Positions 42,806-54,654 of a DNA stretch of 64,000 bases are shown here, in pieces; positions within the stretch are counted from its first letter, which is position 1, and the number at the start of each line of letters is the position of its first letter. This stretch comes from Dermacoccus abyssi. GTDB lineage: Bacteria > Actinomycetota > Actinomycetes > Actinomycetales > Dermatophilaceae. Made by a program: the position numbers and the translations under genes. The stretch lies in the NCBI RefSeq assembly GCF_003515945.1, contig NZ_QWLM01000012.1, forward strand, positions 1 through 64,000, in the 5' to 3' direction. The notes below the pieces were generated by a model. That model was not told the origin of the DNA. It worked only from the letters and a program-made list of their open reading frames with translations, and made no database searches.

Positions 42806-45567
42806 TCACTGTCTCCCGACTCGTCGTTCTCGGCGGTAACGGCATCCTCCGAGGGGTTTGTCACCTCTGCGTCATCTGCCGTATTCGCATCCGAACCTAC
42901 CTGCTCGTCGGCAATTTCCTCGGCTTCCTTCTCGGCGTTGCGCGCAACCGCGACGATGGAGTCGCCCTTGCCCGGGGTGGCGAACTGGACGCCCTGGGTG
43001 TTGCGGCCGGTCTCGCGCACCTCGCTGACGGCGCTGCGCACGATCTTGCCCTTCTCCATGACGACCATGACCTCGTCACGGTTCTCGACGACGAGCGCGC
43101 CGACGAGGTCGCCGCCTCGTTCGGAGATCGTGGCGACCTTGACGCCGAGCGTCGCGCGGCCCTTCGTCGGGTACTCCTCGACGGGGGTGCGCTTCGCGAG
43201 GCCGTTCTCGAAGACGACGAAGACGTAGAGCTTCTCGGCGGCGCCGCGCTCCACCTCGTTCGAACCCTCGGGCACGACGCTGAGCGACAGCAGTTCGTCG
43301 CCGTCGCGGAACTTCATGCCGGTGACACCGGACGTGGAGCGGCCCATCGGGCGCAGCGAGTCGTCCGTGGCGGCGAAGCGCACGGCCTGACCCTTGCGCG
43401 AGACGAGCAGGACGTCGTCGCTCGCCTCGGCGAGCTTGGCGCCGACGAGTTCGTCACCGTCACGCAGGTTGACGGCGATGAGGCCGCCCGAACGCGGCGA
43501 GTCGTACTCGGACAGGCGCGTCTTCTTCACGAGGCCGTTGCGCGTGGCGAGCAGCAGGTACTCGTGGTCGGAGTACGTGCGCAGGCGCAGCACCTGGGCG
43601 ATCTGCTCGCCCGGCTGGAACGCGAGCAGGTTCGCGACGTGCTGGCCCTTGCTCTCGCGCGAGCCCTCGGGCAGTTCGTAGCCCTTGGTGCGGTAGACGC
43701 GCCCGGCGTTCGTGAAGAACAGCAGCCAGTCGTGCGTCGACGTGGTGAAGAAGTGCCCGACCACGTCGTCGCCGCGCAGCGTCGCGCCGCGCACGCCCTT
43801 GCCGCCGCGACGCTGGCTGCGGTACTCGCTCACCTTCGTGCGCTTGACGTAGCCGCCGTGCGTGATGGTGACGACCACGTCCTCCTCGGGGATGAGGTCT
43901 TCCATGTTCATGTCGCCGTCGAACGGCACGATCTGGCTGCGACGGTCGTCGCCGTACTTGTCGACGATCTCGGCGAGCTCGTCGGAGACGAGCTGACGCT
44001 GACGCTCCGGCTTGGCCAGGATGTCCTTGTAGTCGTCGATCTGCGCCTGGATCTCGTCGTGCTGCTCGACGATCTTCTGACGCTCGAGGGCCGCGAGGCG
44101 GCGCAGTTGCATGTCGAGAATGGCGTTGGCCTGGATCTCGTCGACGTCGAGCAGGTCGATGAGGCCGGCGCGGGCCTCCTCGACCGTGGGGCTACGACGG
44201 ATGAGGGCGATGACCTCGTCGAGCGCGTCGAGCGCCTTGAGGTAACCGCGCAGGATGTGGATGCGCTTCTCGGCCTCGTCGAGGCGGTACTGCGTGCGTC
44301 GCTGGATGACGTCGATCTGGTGCTCGACCCAGTAGCGGATGAACGCGCTGACCGGCAGCGTGCGGGGCACTCCGTCGACGAGGGCGAGCATGTTCGCGCC
44401 GAAGTTCTGCTGAAGCTGCGTGTGCTTGTAGAGGTTGTTGAGCACGACCTTCGCCACGGCGTCACGCTTGAGCACGATGACGAGGCGCTGGCCGGTACGA
44501 CCCGACGTCTCGTCGCGGATGTCCGCGATGCCCGCCATCTTGCCGTCCTTGACGAGCATGGCGATCTTCTCGGCGAGGGCGTCGGGGTTGACCTGGTAGG
44601 GCAGCTCCGTGACGACGAGGCACTGCCGGCCCTGGATCTCCTCGACATTGACGACGGCGCGCATCGTGATGCTGCCGCGACCCGTGCGGTAGGCGTCCTC
44701 GATGCCCTTCTTGCCCATGATGAGGGCGCCCGTCGGGAAGTCGGGGCCGGGGATGCGGCGCAGGCACTCCTCGAGGAGCGCCTCACGACTCGCCTCGGGG
44801 TTGGCGAGCAGCCACTGTGCGGCGTCGGCGACCTCGCGCAGGTTGTGCGGCGGGATCTGGGTGGCCATACCGACGGCGATGCCGGCGCTGCCGTTGACGA
44901 GCAGGTTCGGGAAACGGCTCGGCAGCACGGTGGGCTGCATCGTCTTGCCGTCGTAGTTCGGCTCGAAGTCGACGGTGTTCTCGTGGATGTCGCGCACGAG
45001 TTCCAACGCGAGCGGCGCCATGCGGCACTCGGTGTATCGCGGGGCGGCGGCGCCGTCGTTACCCGGCGAACCGAAGTTGCCCTGGCCGTCGACGAGCGGG
45101 TAACGCATCGACCATGGCTGAACGAGGCGCACCATGGCGTCATAGATGGCCGAGTCACCGTGCGGGTGGTACTGACCCATGACGTCACCGACGACGCGGC
45201 TGCACTTGTTGTAGCCACGGTCAGGGCGGTAGCCACCGTCGTACATCGCGTAGACGATGCGGCGGTGCACGGGCTTGAGGCCGTCACGCACGTCCGGAAG
45301 CGCACGGGAGACGATGACGCTCATCGCGTACTCGATGTAGCTGCGCTGCATCTCGGCGTTGAGGTCGATGGGGTCGACGCGGTGGGCGACCGGGGCCTCG
45401 ACGGCGGCGCGAGCCTCCGGAGTGTTCGGCACCTTCGGCGTCTCGACGTCACCGGGCGTGCCGGCGGTGGCCGCTGCGGCGTCGCTCACGGGCGCGTCGG
45501 GGTCTCCGGCGGGCACCTCGGGGAGGTCGGCCGCGTCGTCACCCGGCAGGTTCGTGTCGTCAGACAT
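42802..45567 (-). CDS. gyrA: DNA gyrase subunit A
   Basis: A 921-aa protein. The winged-helix breakage-reunion domain has catalytic Tyr in APRYTECRM and the quinolone-determining region [19 protein letters not shown] with Ser and Asp at the usual wild-type positions. The C-terminal beta-pinwheel contains the GyrA-box [11 protein letters not shown]. GyrA cuts and rejoins DNA to introduce negative supercoils together with GyrB. It has a longer than usual acidic N-terminal extension (about 55 aa, [17 protein letters not shown]) and an acidic C-tail. It lies 283 bp after gyrB, with two parS sites between. Confidence 0.97.
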   Translation of the reverse strand: MSDDTNLPGDDAADLPEVPAGDPDAPVSDAAAATAGTPGDVETPKVPNTPEARAAVEAPVAHRVDPIDLNAEMQRSYIEYAMSVIVSRALPDVRDGLKPVHRRIVYAMYDGGYRPDRGYNKCSRVVGDVMGQYHPHGDSAIYDAMVRLVQPWSMRYPLVDGQGNFGSPGNDGAAAPRYTECRMAPLALELVRDIHENTVDFEPNYDGKTMQPTVLPSRFPNLLVNGSAGIAVGMATQIPPHNLREVADAAQWLLANPEASREALLEECLRRIPGPDFPTGALIMGKKGIEDAYRTGRGSITMRAVVNVEEIQGRQCLVVTELPYQVNPDALAEKIAMLVKDGKMAGIADIRDETSGRTGQRLVIVLKRDAVAKVVLNNLYKHTQLQQNFGANMLALVDGVPRTLPVSAFIRYWVEHQIDVIQRRTQYRLDEAEKRIHILRGYLKALDALDEVIALIRRSPTVEEARAGLIDLLDVDEIQANAILDMQLRRLAALERQKIVEQHDEIQAQIDDYKDILAKPERQRQLVSDELAEIVDKYGDDRRSQIVPFDGDMNMEDLIPEEDVVVTITHGGYVKRTKVSEYRSQRRGGKGVRGATLRGDDVVGHFFTTSTHDWLLFFTNAGRVYRTKGYELPEGSRESKGQHVANLLAFQPGEQIAQVLRLRTYSDHEYLLLATRNGLVKKTRLSEYDSPRSGGLIAVNLRDGDELVGAKLAEASDDVLLVSRKGQAVRFAATDDSLRPMGRSTSGVTGMKFRDGDELLSLSVVPEGSNEVERGAAEKLYVFVVFENGLAKRTPVEEYPTKGRATLGVKVATISERGGDLVGALVVENRDEVMVVMEKGKIVRSAVSEVRETGRNTQGVQFATPGKGDSIVAVARNAEKEAEEIADEQVGSDANTADDAEVTNPSEDAVTAENDESGDSE

Positions 45568-45613
45568 GGTTTCTTTCCTTCGACGAAGGGAAATTCATTG
45601 AGTTCTTAGGTGG

Positions 45614-45629
45614 TGTTTCACGTGAAACG
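45614..45629. promoter_or_regulatory. parS site in the gyrB-gyrA intergenic region (1)
   Basis: TGTTTCACGTGAAACG, 15 of 16 matches to the consensus. Lies just upstream of gyrA. Confidence 0.9.
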
Positions 45630-45648
45630 AAGGACGGGAACGTCCGAC

Positions 45649-45664
45649 CGTTCCACGTGAAACA
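45649..45664. promoter_or_regulatory. parS site in the gyrB-gyrA intergenic region (2)
   Basis: CGTTCCACGTGAAACA, 14 of 16 matches; 35 bp (about 3.3 helical turns) from the neighbouring site, centre to centre. Confidence 0.85.
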
Positions 45665-45850
45665 CGATGTTCAGTTGGCGAGGATTGCCCAACGCAAGTA
45701 GGTCGTCACGTCAGACCCGACCCCGGACGGCGACGCCCCCTACGGGAGCCGACCGCCCACGACGTCGCGCCGCCGATCAAGCGCGGGAAGCAGGGGATGC
45801 GACGAAGGAGCAGACCCTGAAGCCCGCGCGCTGAGAAGGCGCGACAGAGG

Positions 45851-47989
<2,139 letters not shown>

Positions 47990-48250
47990 TCACCGTGCGG
48001 TGCCTGCCACGGTGGTGCGGACGCGACACGGGGTCGAACGTCACAGATCGGCGTACGAAGGCCGAGAGAGGGTGGCAGGTCCTGATCGTGTCCATTCTAC
48101 CGGGTCAGTGGACGCAGGACTGCCCCGAAACATGCCCACACGGGCATTTTCCGCGATTTTCTCTCGCCCGGCGTGCCGGGGATCGTCCCTGGGGCCACCG
48201 AAGGCGCTCGGGGCCGTCTGCGACGTGTCGCGCGTCCGAGCTGAAGGGGA

Positions 48251-49030
48251 TCAGGCGGCGCCTTCCTGAACCCAGATGTCAACGTCGGGATCGCTCGCCC
48301 GGAAGCAGTTGACGAGCCCACCCCGGCGCGAGCAGGTGAGGTCGATGTACCCGTCGGAACCGGCGACGTTCTCCTTGCGATAGGCGCTGTAGACCTTCAA
48401 CGGGAAGGAGGAGGTGTCAGGCGTTCGCGCCACCTGGCTCAACGCTGCGTCACGCACGGTGACGAGGAAGGGGCAACTCGAATAGTGCCCCTGCCCCTGG
48501 CGCACCTGAACGGCGGTGTTGGTCTGCTGACTCGTGCGGTCGCCACACAGGTTCCACGTCGAGGCCGGGAACGGCGTCAGACCCGTGCGCGTGAGAGTCG
48601 GGGTGCTGGTCGAAGCCTCGGCCACGGAGCTTCGGCTCTCACTCTGCGCTGGGGACGACGGCGCAGGCGCCGCGGTTCGGGAGTCGCCACCGGTCTCGCT
48701 CGTCGTCGACGACGGCGCCGAGGACGAACTGCTCGAGGAACTCGAGGAGGAGGAACTCGAGGAGGAGGAACTCGACGTCGACCGCGCGTCGCTCGAGGTA
48801 GCGGGGTCGGAGGGCGGCGGGGATGCGTCCTTCTGTCCGCGCGTCAGGGCGAGCGCCCCCAGTGCCAGCGCGAGGACGAGCACGGATGTGAGCGCGACGG
48901 CAATGACAAGGCCACGTGAGGGCGATCGCCGCTCCGGCGTCTCGGCCTCTGGCTCGTTCCAGAACGCCGGGGTCTTCGGTTCCGTGTCGTGCTCGGGGCC
49001 CGACGCGCGCGTCTCCTCGTCGTGGGTCAT
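48251..49030 (-). CDS. Membrane-anchored secreted protein, paralogue 3
   Basis: A 259-aa protein starting MTHDEETRASGPEHDTEPKT. A disordered cytoplasmic start, one transmembrane helix (GLVIAVALTSVLVLALALGA), a Ser-rich linker with a run of about 20 Ser, and an extracellular domain with four Cys (NLCGDRTSQ, SSCPFLVTV, DLTCSRRGG, NCFRASDPDVDIWV). The domain matches the two genes upstream in Cys spacing and in ending. ATGA overlap with paralogue 2 shows coupling. Function unknown; the position between dciA and gyrB is unusual. Confidence 0.75.
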   Translation of the reverse strand: MTHDEETRASGPEHDTEPKTPAFWNEPEAETPERRSPSRGLVIAVALTSVLVLALALGALALTRGQKDASPPPSDPATSSDARSTSSSSSSSSSSSSSSSSSSSAPSSTTSETGGDSRTAAPAPSSPAQSESRSSVAEASTSTPTLTRTGLTPFPASTWNLCGDRTSQQTNTAVQVRQGQGHYSSCPFLVTVRDAALSQVARTPDTSSFPLKVYSAYRKENVAGSDGYIDLTCSRRGGLVNCFRASDPDVDIWVQEGAA

Positions 49031-49623
49031 GGCCCGACCGAGTCCTTCACCCACGCCCTCACAGCAGTGCCACCCGTGCAGAGGCTGAGGTGATCGGAGC
49101 GTTCACAGGTGAGCGGCACGTACGCGCGCTTCGAGACGCTGTAGGGGTTGATCGTGAACGAGGTAGCGCCCGAATCCTGGGCGAGGTGCGCCAGCACGTT
49201 GCTCCGGATCTCCACGACGTAAGCGCAGCTCGTGTTCGACTCGCGTGCAATGCGGATGTCGGGAACGGTGATGGGGTCGCCCTGGCCGCACGTCGTCACG
49301 CTGTCGTCGGGGAAGGTGGCCTCGGCAGCGCTCGGCTCGCTGGGCGTGGAGGACGGTGCCGAGGCAACGGTCGAGGACTGGGTGCTCGCCGGCGTCTCGT
49401 CGCCCCCGGACATGAAGAAGGTGACGACGGCGAAGCCGACGATCGCGGCAGCGACGAGCAACACCGGTACGAGCCACTGCTTCGGCCCGCGAGGGGGTTC
49501 TCCGTCGTACTGCTGCGACGCGCCCCCGCTGTCGGCCATCGTCCGGTCGGCCGTGACCCACGACGTCGGTGCTTCGTGTGGCTCCGGCGACTGCGGGTAG
49601 CCCCGCGTCTCGTCCTCGTACAT
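49027..49623 (-). CDS. Membrane-anchored secreted protein, paralogue 2
   Basis: A 198-aa protein: cytoplasmic start, one transmembrane helix (WLVPVLLVAAAIVGFAVVTF), a Ser/Thr/Pro linker, and a four-Cys extracellular domain (TTCGQGDPI, TSCAYVVEIRSNVLAHLAQD, LTCERSDHL, LCTGGTAVRAWVKD). It is clearly paralogous to the preceding gene: SCAYV/TCSYV, NVLAHLAQDSGATSFTINPY versus KVNAHLAENPGATTYTVSPY. A target such as cell wall or another surface protein is possible; no enzyme motif is seen. Confidence 0.8.
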   Translation of the reverse strand: MYEDETRGYPQSPEPHEAPTSWVTADRTMADSGGASQQYDGEPPRGPKQWLVPVLLVAAAIVGFAVVTFFMSGGDETPASTQSSTVASAPSSTPSEPSAAEATFPDDSVTTCGQGDPITVPDIRIARESNTSCAYVVEIRSNVLAHLAQDSGATSFTINPYSVSKRAYVPLTCERSDHLSLCTGGTAVRAWVKDSVGP

Positions 49624-49685
49624 GGTGATCGTCTTCCCCTCTCCGCCGTCAGTCTAGGTGGAGGAGGGACGCCGGTTGCCACAGT

Positions 49686-50369
49686 TCAGCCGACGCTGTC
49701 GCTCACCCAGAGACGAACGTTGGAACCACCGGTGCATTCGGAGAGGTGGTCGGCGCGGGTGCAGTGCAACGTCACGACCTTGCGCAACGAGGAGCTGTAC
49801 GGACTGACCGTGTAGGTCGTGGCACCCGGATTCTCCGCGAGGTGCGCGTTGACCTTGGTCACGACGTCGGCGACGTAGGAGCAGGTGGAGTTCGTGCCGC
49901 GGGCGAGACGAACGCTGGACGTGGGTACGGCCTCGCCCGAGCCACACGTCGCCACGGTACCGGCAGGAAAGGATGCCTTGGTCGCCGCGGAGGACGAGGG
50001 CGTCGTCGACGAGGACGCCGGCGCCTCGGACGTCGATGGAGCGGCTGTCCTGGTCTGCGGCTGCGTCCTGGACGACGGTGTGTCGGAGGGAGCCGTGGCC
50101 GCCGACGGCTGAGCGACGGGTGGCCGGCTGCCCGATCCCCGGGTGATGAACCACGCCGTGGCGAACGCGAGGCTGGCGAGCACGATGACGAGCGCCGGCG
50201 CCAACCAGTCGGGTCGGCGTGAGGTGCGGTAGGGCACCGGTTCGCTGGCCTCACCCCACAGGTCGGCCACACCGGGCTCGGTTTCGGCACCCGGGTCGGA
50301 GCCACTGCCGCGTGACGGGGGTCGCTCGACGCCCCGATTCCACTCGTCGAAACCGTTCGGCTCGTTCAT
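49686..50369 (-). CDS. Membrane-anchored secreted protein, paralogue 1
   Basis: A 227-aa protein, first of three tandem paralogues. Cytoplasmic start MNEPNGFDEWNRGVERPPSR, one transmembrane helix (LAPALVIVLASLAFATAWFI), a Ser/Thr/Pro-rich linker, and a four-Cys extracellular domain (ATCGSGEAV, TCSYVADVVTKVNAHLAENP, LHCTRADHL, ECTGGSNVRLWVSDSVG). A parS site lies in its leader, about 25 bp before the ATG. Unknown function. Confidence 0.8.
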   Translation of the reverse strand: MNEPNGFDEWNRGVERPPSRGSGSDPGAETEPGVADLWGEASEPVPYRTSRRPDWLAPALVIVLASLAFATAWFITRGSGSRPPVAQPSAATAPSDTPSSRTQPQTRTAAPSTSEAPASSSTTPSSSAATKASFPAGTVATCGSGEAVPTSSVRLARGTNSTCSYVADVVTKVNAHLAENPGATTYTVSPYSSSLRKVVTLHCTRADHLSECTGGSNVRLWVSDSVG

Positions 50370-50393
50370 TCGTCACCTCTCGTTCCGTCCTCA

Positions 50394-50409
50394 TGTTCCA
50401 CGTGAAACG
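50394..50409. promoter_or_regulatory. parS site upstream of the secreted paralogue cluster
   Basis: TGTTCCACGTGAAACG, 14 of 16 matches to the consensus. Confidence 0.8.
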
Positions 50410-50483
50410 TGAGGTGAAGCGATCGCGCCCCCTATGGCGCCGGACATACCACGCTAGCGGTGGACTGCGTTGTGTCGGAAATG

Positions 50484-51119
50484 TCAGCCGTAGGTGTCCC
50501 GCGGACCACGCCCGGCGACACGTCGGGGACCTCGCACCCAACTGGGGGCAGAGGGACCGACGATCTTGAGCTCCGCCACCACGCCGTCACCGACGCCCTG
50601 CTCGATCGACCGGATGATCGTCGACGCAAGCAAGGTCAGCTGGGTCGCCCACGCCGTCGACTCCGCCCGTACCGTGAGAATTCCGTTCTCGAAGCTGACG
50701 GGAGAGGCGTGGTCCGCGACACCCGGTCCGACGAGATCGGCCCACCGTGACATCACGGTGCCCGCGGCGACATCGACATTCCATCCGCGGTCCTCGAGCA
50801 GTCGCTTCATGTTGTTGCCGAGCAGCAGCGGGTCGCGACCGTTGCGTCCGCCTCGTCCTTTGCGCGCGTCGTGTGTGTCCGTGGCGCGTGGGCTTCGACG
50901 CATGGGTCGAGACCCCGGACGGAACCCGCGTTCGGCGGCACCCCGTTGAGCGCGAGCCAACGCCGCTCGGGCTGCCGTCAGGGGGTCGTCCTCGACAGCA
51001 GACGTCGCGGGTGCCTCCACCGAACTCTCGTCGAGTGCCGCGTGCGTCGTCCGGGCGTCCGTGGACTCGTCCCCGCGGCTGTCGCCGTCGCCGGCAGTCA
51101 TGATCGGCACCGCCGTCAT
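50484..51119 (-). CDS. dciA: DciA-like DUF721 protein (DnaB helicase loader factor)
   Basis: A 211-aa protein with a DUF721 domain in its second half: [40 protein letters not shown], and [23 protein letters not shown]721 proteins (DciA) recruit the replicative helicase DnaB to origins in bacteria lacking DnaC. It follows recF as is normal. The start at ATG 51119 is favoured because a TGA overlapping it (ATGA) would end recF if the recF frame is corrected by one base; ATG 51101 is an alternative. The N-terminal half is disordered and basic. Confidence 0.85.
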   Translation of the reverse strand: MTAVPIMTAGDGDSRGDESTDARTTHAALDESSVEAPATSAVEDDPLTAARAALARAQRGAAERGFRPGSRPMRRSPRATDTHDARKGRGGRNGRDPLLLGNNMKRLLEDRGWNVDVAAGTVMSRWADLVGPGVADHASPVSFENGILTVRAESTAWATQLTLLASTIIRSIEQGVGDGVVAELKIVGPSAPSWVRGPRRVAGRGPRDTYG

Positions 51120-52371
51120 CGGACGTTGCGTCGGCCGGCGACCCCGAGGTGGTGCCGGATTCGGTGAGCGGGGCAGCATCCGCCTCCTCGGCGGAGACCG
51201 ACCCCTTCGTCACGTAGTACGTGCGCCCGCTGAGTGCGTCGGGGACGTCCTCGGCCACCGCGGCGGTGATGAGCACCTGCTCGGCGTCGGCCACCATGGC
51301 GGCCAGGCGCTCGCGTCGTCCCGCGTCGAGCTCGGCGAAGACGTCGTCGAGCACGAGAACCGGGTCGGTCTTGAGGTCGTTGCGCAGGAGGTGGAAGGCC
51401 GCAAGACGCAGGGCGAGGGCGAACGACCACGACTCACCGTGGCTGGCGTAGCCCTTCGCGGGCAGCTCACCGAGTGTCAGCGTGACGTCGTCGCGGTGCG
51501 GCCCGACGAGGGTCACGCCCCGGTCGATCTCGCGCTGACGCATCTCCTCGAACGCTTGGTGGAAGGCCTTCTCCAGTTCCTCGCGCTCGGGCACCTCACC
51601 GTCGGCGATCCGATGAGCGACGGCCTCCGGCAGCGACGAGACGTACGTGAGCCGAGCCTCCGAGCGGCCCGCGCTCACCTCGTCGTACGACGACGCCACG
51701 TGCGGTGCCAGATCGCGCAGCAGACGCAGGCGCGCATAGACGAGAGAGGCGCCCACTGCGGCAAGGTGGGTGTTCCACTCGACGAGGGTGTCGAGAGTCG
51801 TTTCACGTGAAACGGCCTCTTCGGGGGTCAGCGTGCCGCCCCGGCTTCCCTTTCGCAGGACGGGCTGCGCCGAACGGAGGAGGGCGTTGCGCTGCTTGAG
51901 TATCTTGTCGTAGTCGGAGCGTGCGCCAGCCCACCGAGGCTGGCGAGCCACGAGCAACTCGTCCAGGAAGCGGCGACGTTCTCCGGGGTCGCCCTTGACG
52001 AGAGCCAGATCTTCCGGCGCAAAGAGCACGGTACGCAGCGTGCCGAGGATGTCACGGGGGCGCGTGGCAGCCGATCGCCCTACGCGTGCCCGGTTCGCTC
52101 GGCCGGGCACGATTTCCAGTTCGAGCACTGTTTCACGGGAATCACGGACGACGGCCGCACGGACGAAGGCGCGTTCCGCACCGAACCGGACGAGGGGAGC
52201 GTCGTTCGAGACACGGTGCGACCCCAGGGACGCGAGGTAGCCGGCGGCTTCGACGAGATTCGTCTTGCCCTGGCCGTTGAGTCCCACGAATGTGGTGACT
52301 CCTTCGGTGAGATCGACTTCCGCCTCGCTGTAGGAGCGGAAGTCACGCAGCGACAGGTGACGCAGCCTCAC
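51116..52371 (-). CDS. recF: RecF recombination protein, probable frameshift at the 3' end
   Basis: An SMC-like ATPase that loads RecA at gaps. [20 protein letters not shown] and [20 protein letters not shown] carry the Walker A motif, [19 protein letters not shown] the signature motif, and [16 protein letters not shown] the Walker B motif. Conserved sequence ends at about residue 390 ([16 protein letters not shown]). The frame then stays open for a further 190 codons across dciA, giving implausible Arg-rich residues. One missing base near 51120-51200 would let recF end at TGA overlapping the dciA ATG. A parS site (51799-51814) lies inside the gene. Confidence 0.9.
51799..51814. promoter_or_regulatory. 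parS site inside recF
   Basis: CGTTTCACGTGAAACG, 14 of 16 matches, and a perfect 16-bp palindrome. A degenerate relative TGTTTCACGGGAATCA lies at 52129-52144. Confidence 0.8.
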
Positions 52372-52407
52372 GTCGAACTCGTGTGCCTGGGGTCGAAAGA
52401 GGAAGAC

Positions 52408-53400
52408 TCAGTGCTCGCTCTTGGCGGCACCCGGACGCGACGCGCCGTCGTCCTGCTTGGGCTGGGCCGCGGGCGAGACCTCGGCCTGGCCCTCCTTGGT
52501 GACGTGGTAGGGCTCCTGGCCGAACTGCATGACCTCGTGACCGCCGAACTGTCCGCGCAGCGCGGCGACGGCCTGCATCTGCGGGCTGTTCTCCTGGCGC
52601 GACGTGAAGCGGGAGAAGAGAGCGGCGGCGAGCACCGGCATCGGCACGGCGTTCGCGATGGCCTCCTCGAGCGTCCACCGACCCTCACCGGAATCGGTCG
52701 AGTACTCGGAGATTCCCTCGAGGTGCGGCGTCTCCTCGAGCGCCTTGACCATGAGATCGAGCAGCCAGGACCGCACGACCGTGCCGCGCGTCCAGGCCTT
52801 GAAGCAACCGTGGACGTCGGTGACGATGTCCTTCGCCTCGAGCAGTTCCCAGCCCTCGGCGTACGCGTGCATGAGGCCGTACTCGATGCCGTTGTGAACC
52901 ATCTTGGCGTAGTGACCGGCGCCCACCTTGCCCGCGTGGACGAAGCCCTCTTCGCGAGGTCCTTCGGGGCGCAGCGCGTCGAAGACGGGCATCATGCGCT
53001 CGACGTCCTCCTCGGCGCCACCACACATGAGGCCGTAGCCGTTCTCCTTGCCCCACACGCCACCGGACACGCCGCAGTCCATGAAGTGCACGCCGGTCTC
53101 GGCGAACTGCTCCGCGTGCCCCAGGTCATCGGACCACTTGCTGTTGCCGCCGTCGATGACGAGGTCACCCTCGGCGAGCAGGCCCTGCAGCTCGGACATG
53201 ACCGAGTCCGTGATCTTGCCGGCCGGCACCATGACCCAGATGTTGCGGGGAGCCTCGAGCTTCTCGACGAGTTCCGCGAGATCGGCGACGTCGCTGATCT
53301 CGCGGTTGGTGTCGAAACCGATGACGTCGATGCCGGCGGCCTTCATGCGGTCACGCATGTTGCCGCCCATCTTGCCGAGGCCGATGAGTCCGAGCTGCAT
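52408..53400 (-). CDS. gnd: 6-phosphogluconate dehydrogenase, decarboxylating (GntZ type)
   Basis: A 330-aa protein. The NAD(P)-binding start MQLGLIGLGKMGGNMRDRMK is followed by VIDGGNSKWSDD, and catalytic-region motifs FMDCGVSGGVWGKENGYGLM and GAGHYAKMVHNGIEYGLMHA (Lys and Asn). It oxidises 6-phosphogluconate to ribulose-5-phosphate plus CO2. The short form (about 300-330 aa) lacks the long all-alpha tail of E. coli Gnd and is the actinobacterial type found between dnaN and recF. AGGAG precedes the ATG. The C-tail (about 30 aa) is disordered. Confidence 0.93.
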   Translation of the reverse strand: MQLGLIGLGKMGGNMRDRMKAAGIDVIGFDTNREISDVADLAELVEKLEAPRNIWVMVPAGKITDSVMSELQGLLAEGDLVIDGGNSKWSDDLGHAEQFAETGVHFMDCGVSGGVWGKENGYGLMCGGAEEDVERMMPVFDALRPEGPREEGFVHAGKVGAGHYAKMVHNGIEYGLMHAYAEGWELLEAKDIVTDVHGCFKAWTRGTVVRSWLLDLMVKALEETPHLEGISEYSTDSGEGRWTLEEAIANAVPMPVLAAALFSRFTSRQENSPQMQAVAALRGQFGGHEVMQFGQEPYHVTKEGQAEVSPAAQPKQDDGASRPGAAKSEH

Positions 53401-53523
53401 GGTCTTTAGCTCCTTGCTGAGGAAGTCTGGTTGCCGCACCCGAAGGCGCGGCGTTCGGTGCTCACGCTACGCCGCCGTCGCGGGAACGACCACATGCCGT
53501 CCGACACCGCCGGACGAGGCGGG

Positions 53524-54654
53524 TCAGTTGGCGAAGCGCACCGGCATGATGAGGTAGCGGTAGCTGTCGTCGGCCTCGCCGTCGAGCTCGTCCTGACCGG
53601 ACAGCACGGCCGGACGCGTGGGCTGGGTGAAGCCCAGGCGCACGTACTTCGTGCCGACGACCCCGAGGCCGTCGAGGAGGAACTGGGGGCTGAAGGCGAT
53701 CTCGAGTTCCGGCCCTTCGATGCGGGCTTCGAAGGTCTCCGAGGCCTGGGCGTCCTCGCCGGTACCGGCCTCGATGCGGACGGCGTCGTCACCGAAGCGC
53801 AGACGCACGGGCATGTTGCGCTCGGCGACGAGCGAGACACGCTTGGCGGCCTCGACGAGCATCGCCGTCTCGACGACCGCCGTCGTGTCGACGCTCGTGG
53901 GGAACAGGCTCGTCACCTTGGGGTAGTCGCCGTCGAGCAGGCGCGTCGTCATGCGGCGCTGGCCGGCCTCGAAACCGGCGAGGCCGGAGCCGGTCGACGC
54001 GCCGCTGAGCGACAGCGAGACGCTGCCCGCCGCACCGAGCGCCTTGGCCAGGGAGTCGAGCGTGCGAGCCGGGACGAGGGCCGCGTACTCCGCGTTCTCG
54101 TCACCGCCGTTCCACAGCACCTCACGCATGGCGAGGCGGTAGCGGTCGGTGGCCAGCAGGGTGAGCTTGTTTCCCTGAACCTCGATGCGAACACCCGTGA
54201 GGATCGGCAGGGTGTCGCCGCGGTCCGCGGCCACGCTCACCTGCGCGACGGCCTGGGTGAAGACGTCACCGCCGATGACGCCGGTGGGCTCGGGGTTCTC
54301 CGGCAGCGTCGGGTACTCGCCCGTCGGCATGCTCTGGAGGCTGAACTTGGCCGAACCGCAGGTGACCTGGACCTTGGAGCCCTCGCTCACGAGCTCGATC
54401 GGCTTGTGCGGCAGGCTCTTGCTGATGTCGGCGAGCAGGCGGCCGAGCACGAGCACGGTGCCGGGCTCCTCGACGTCGGCGTCGACGGTGACCTTGGCCG
54501 AGACCTCGTAGTCGAACGCGGAGAGCGTCAGGCCGTCCTCGGTGGCTTCGAGCAGGACACCCGCGAGCACCGGAACCGGCGGGCGCTGCGAGAGACCTCG
54601 AACGGCCCACGCCACAGCTTCGGCCAACACATCACGTTCAACCCGGAGCTTCAC
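53524..54654 (-). CDS. dnaN: DNA polymerase III sliding clamp (beta subunit)
   Basis: A 376-aa beta clamp with three repeated clamp domains. It begins KLRVERDVLAEAVAWAVRGL; landmarks are VPVLAGVLLEATEDGLTLSA, QSMPTGEYPTLPENPEP, TDRYRLAMREVLW, and YRYLIMPVRFAN at the C-terminus. It tethers polymerase to DNA. GTG 54654 is chosen as start because the conserved N-terminus begins there, with GAGGACGG upstream; an earlier GTG at 54672 adds six residues. The oriC region lies directly upstream. Confidence 0.95.
   Translation of the reverse strand: MKLRVERDVLAEAVAWAVRGLSQRPPVPVLAGVLLEATEDGLTLSAFDYEVSAKVTVDADVEEPGTVLVLGRLLADISKSLPHKPIELVSEGSKVQVTCGSAKFSLQSMPTGEYPTLPENPEPTGVIGGDVFTQAVAQVSVAADRGDTLPILTGVRIEVQGNKLTLLATDRYRLAMREVLWNGGDENAEYAALVPARTLDSLAKALGAAGSVSLSLSGASTGSGLAGFEAGQRRMTTRLLDGDYPKVTSLFPTSVDTTAVVETAMLVEAAKRVSLVAERNMPVRLRFGDDAVRIEAGTGEDAQASETFEARIEGPELEIAFSPQFLLDGLGVVGTKYVRLGFTQPTRPAVLSGQDELDGEADDSYRYLIMPVRFAN

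Noticed and set aside
42652-45609. Very long open frame (985 codons) on the plus strand across gyrA
   Set aside because: Antisense shadow of gyrA caused by GC-rich codon bias; residues are Val/Asp/Arg/Leu-rich without any family motif.
52129-52144. Additional parS site in recF (TGTTTCACGGGAATCA)
   Set aside because: Three changes break the right half of the dyad; left out of the site count.
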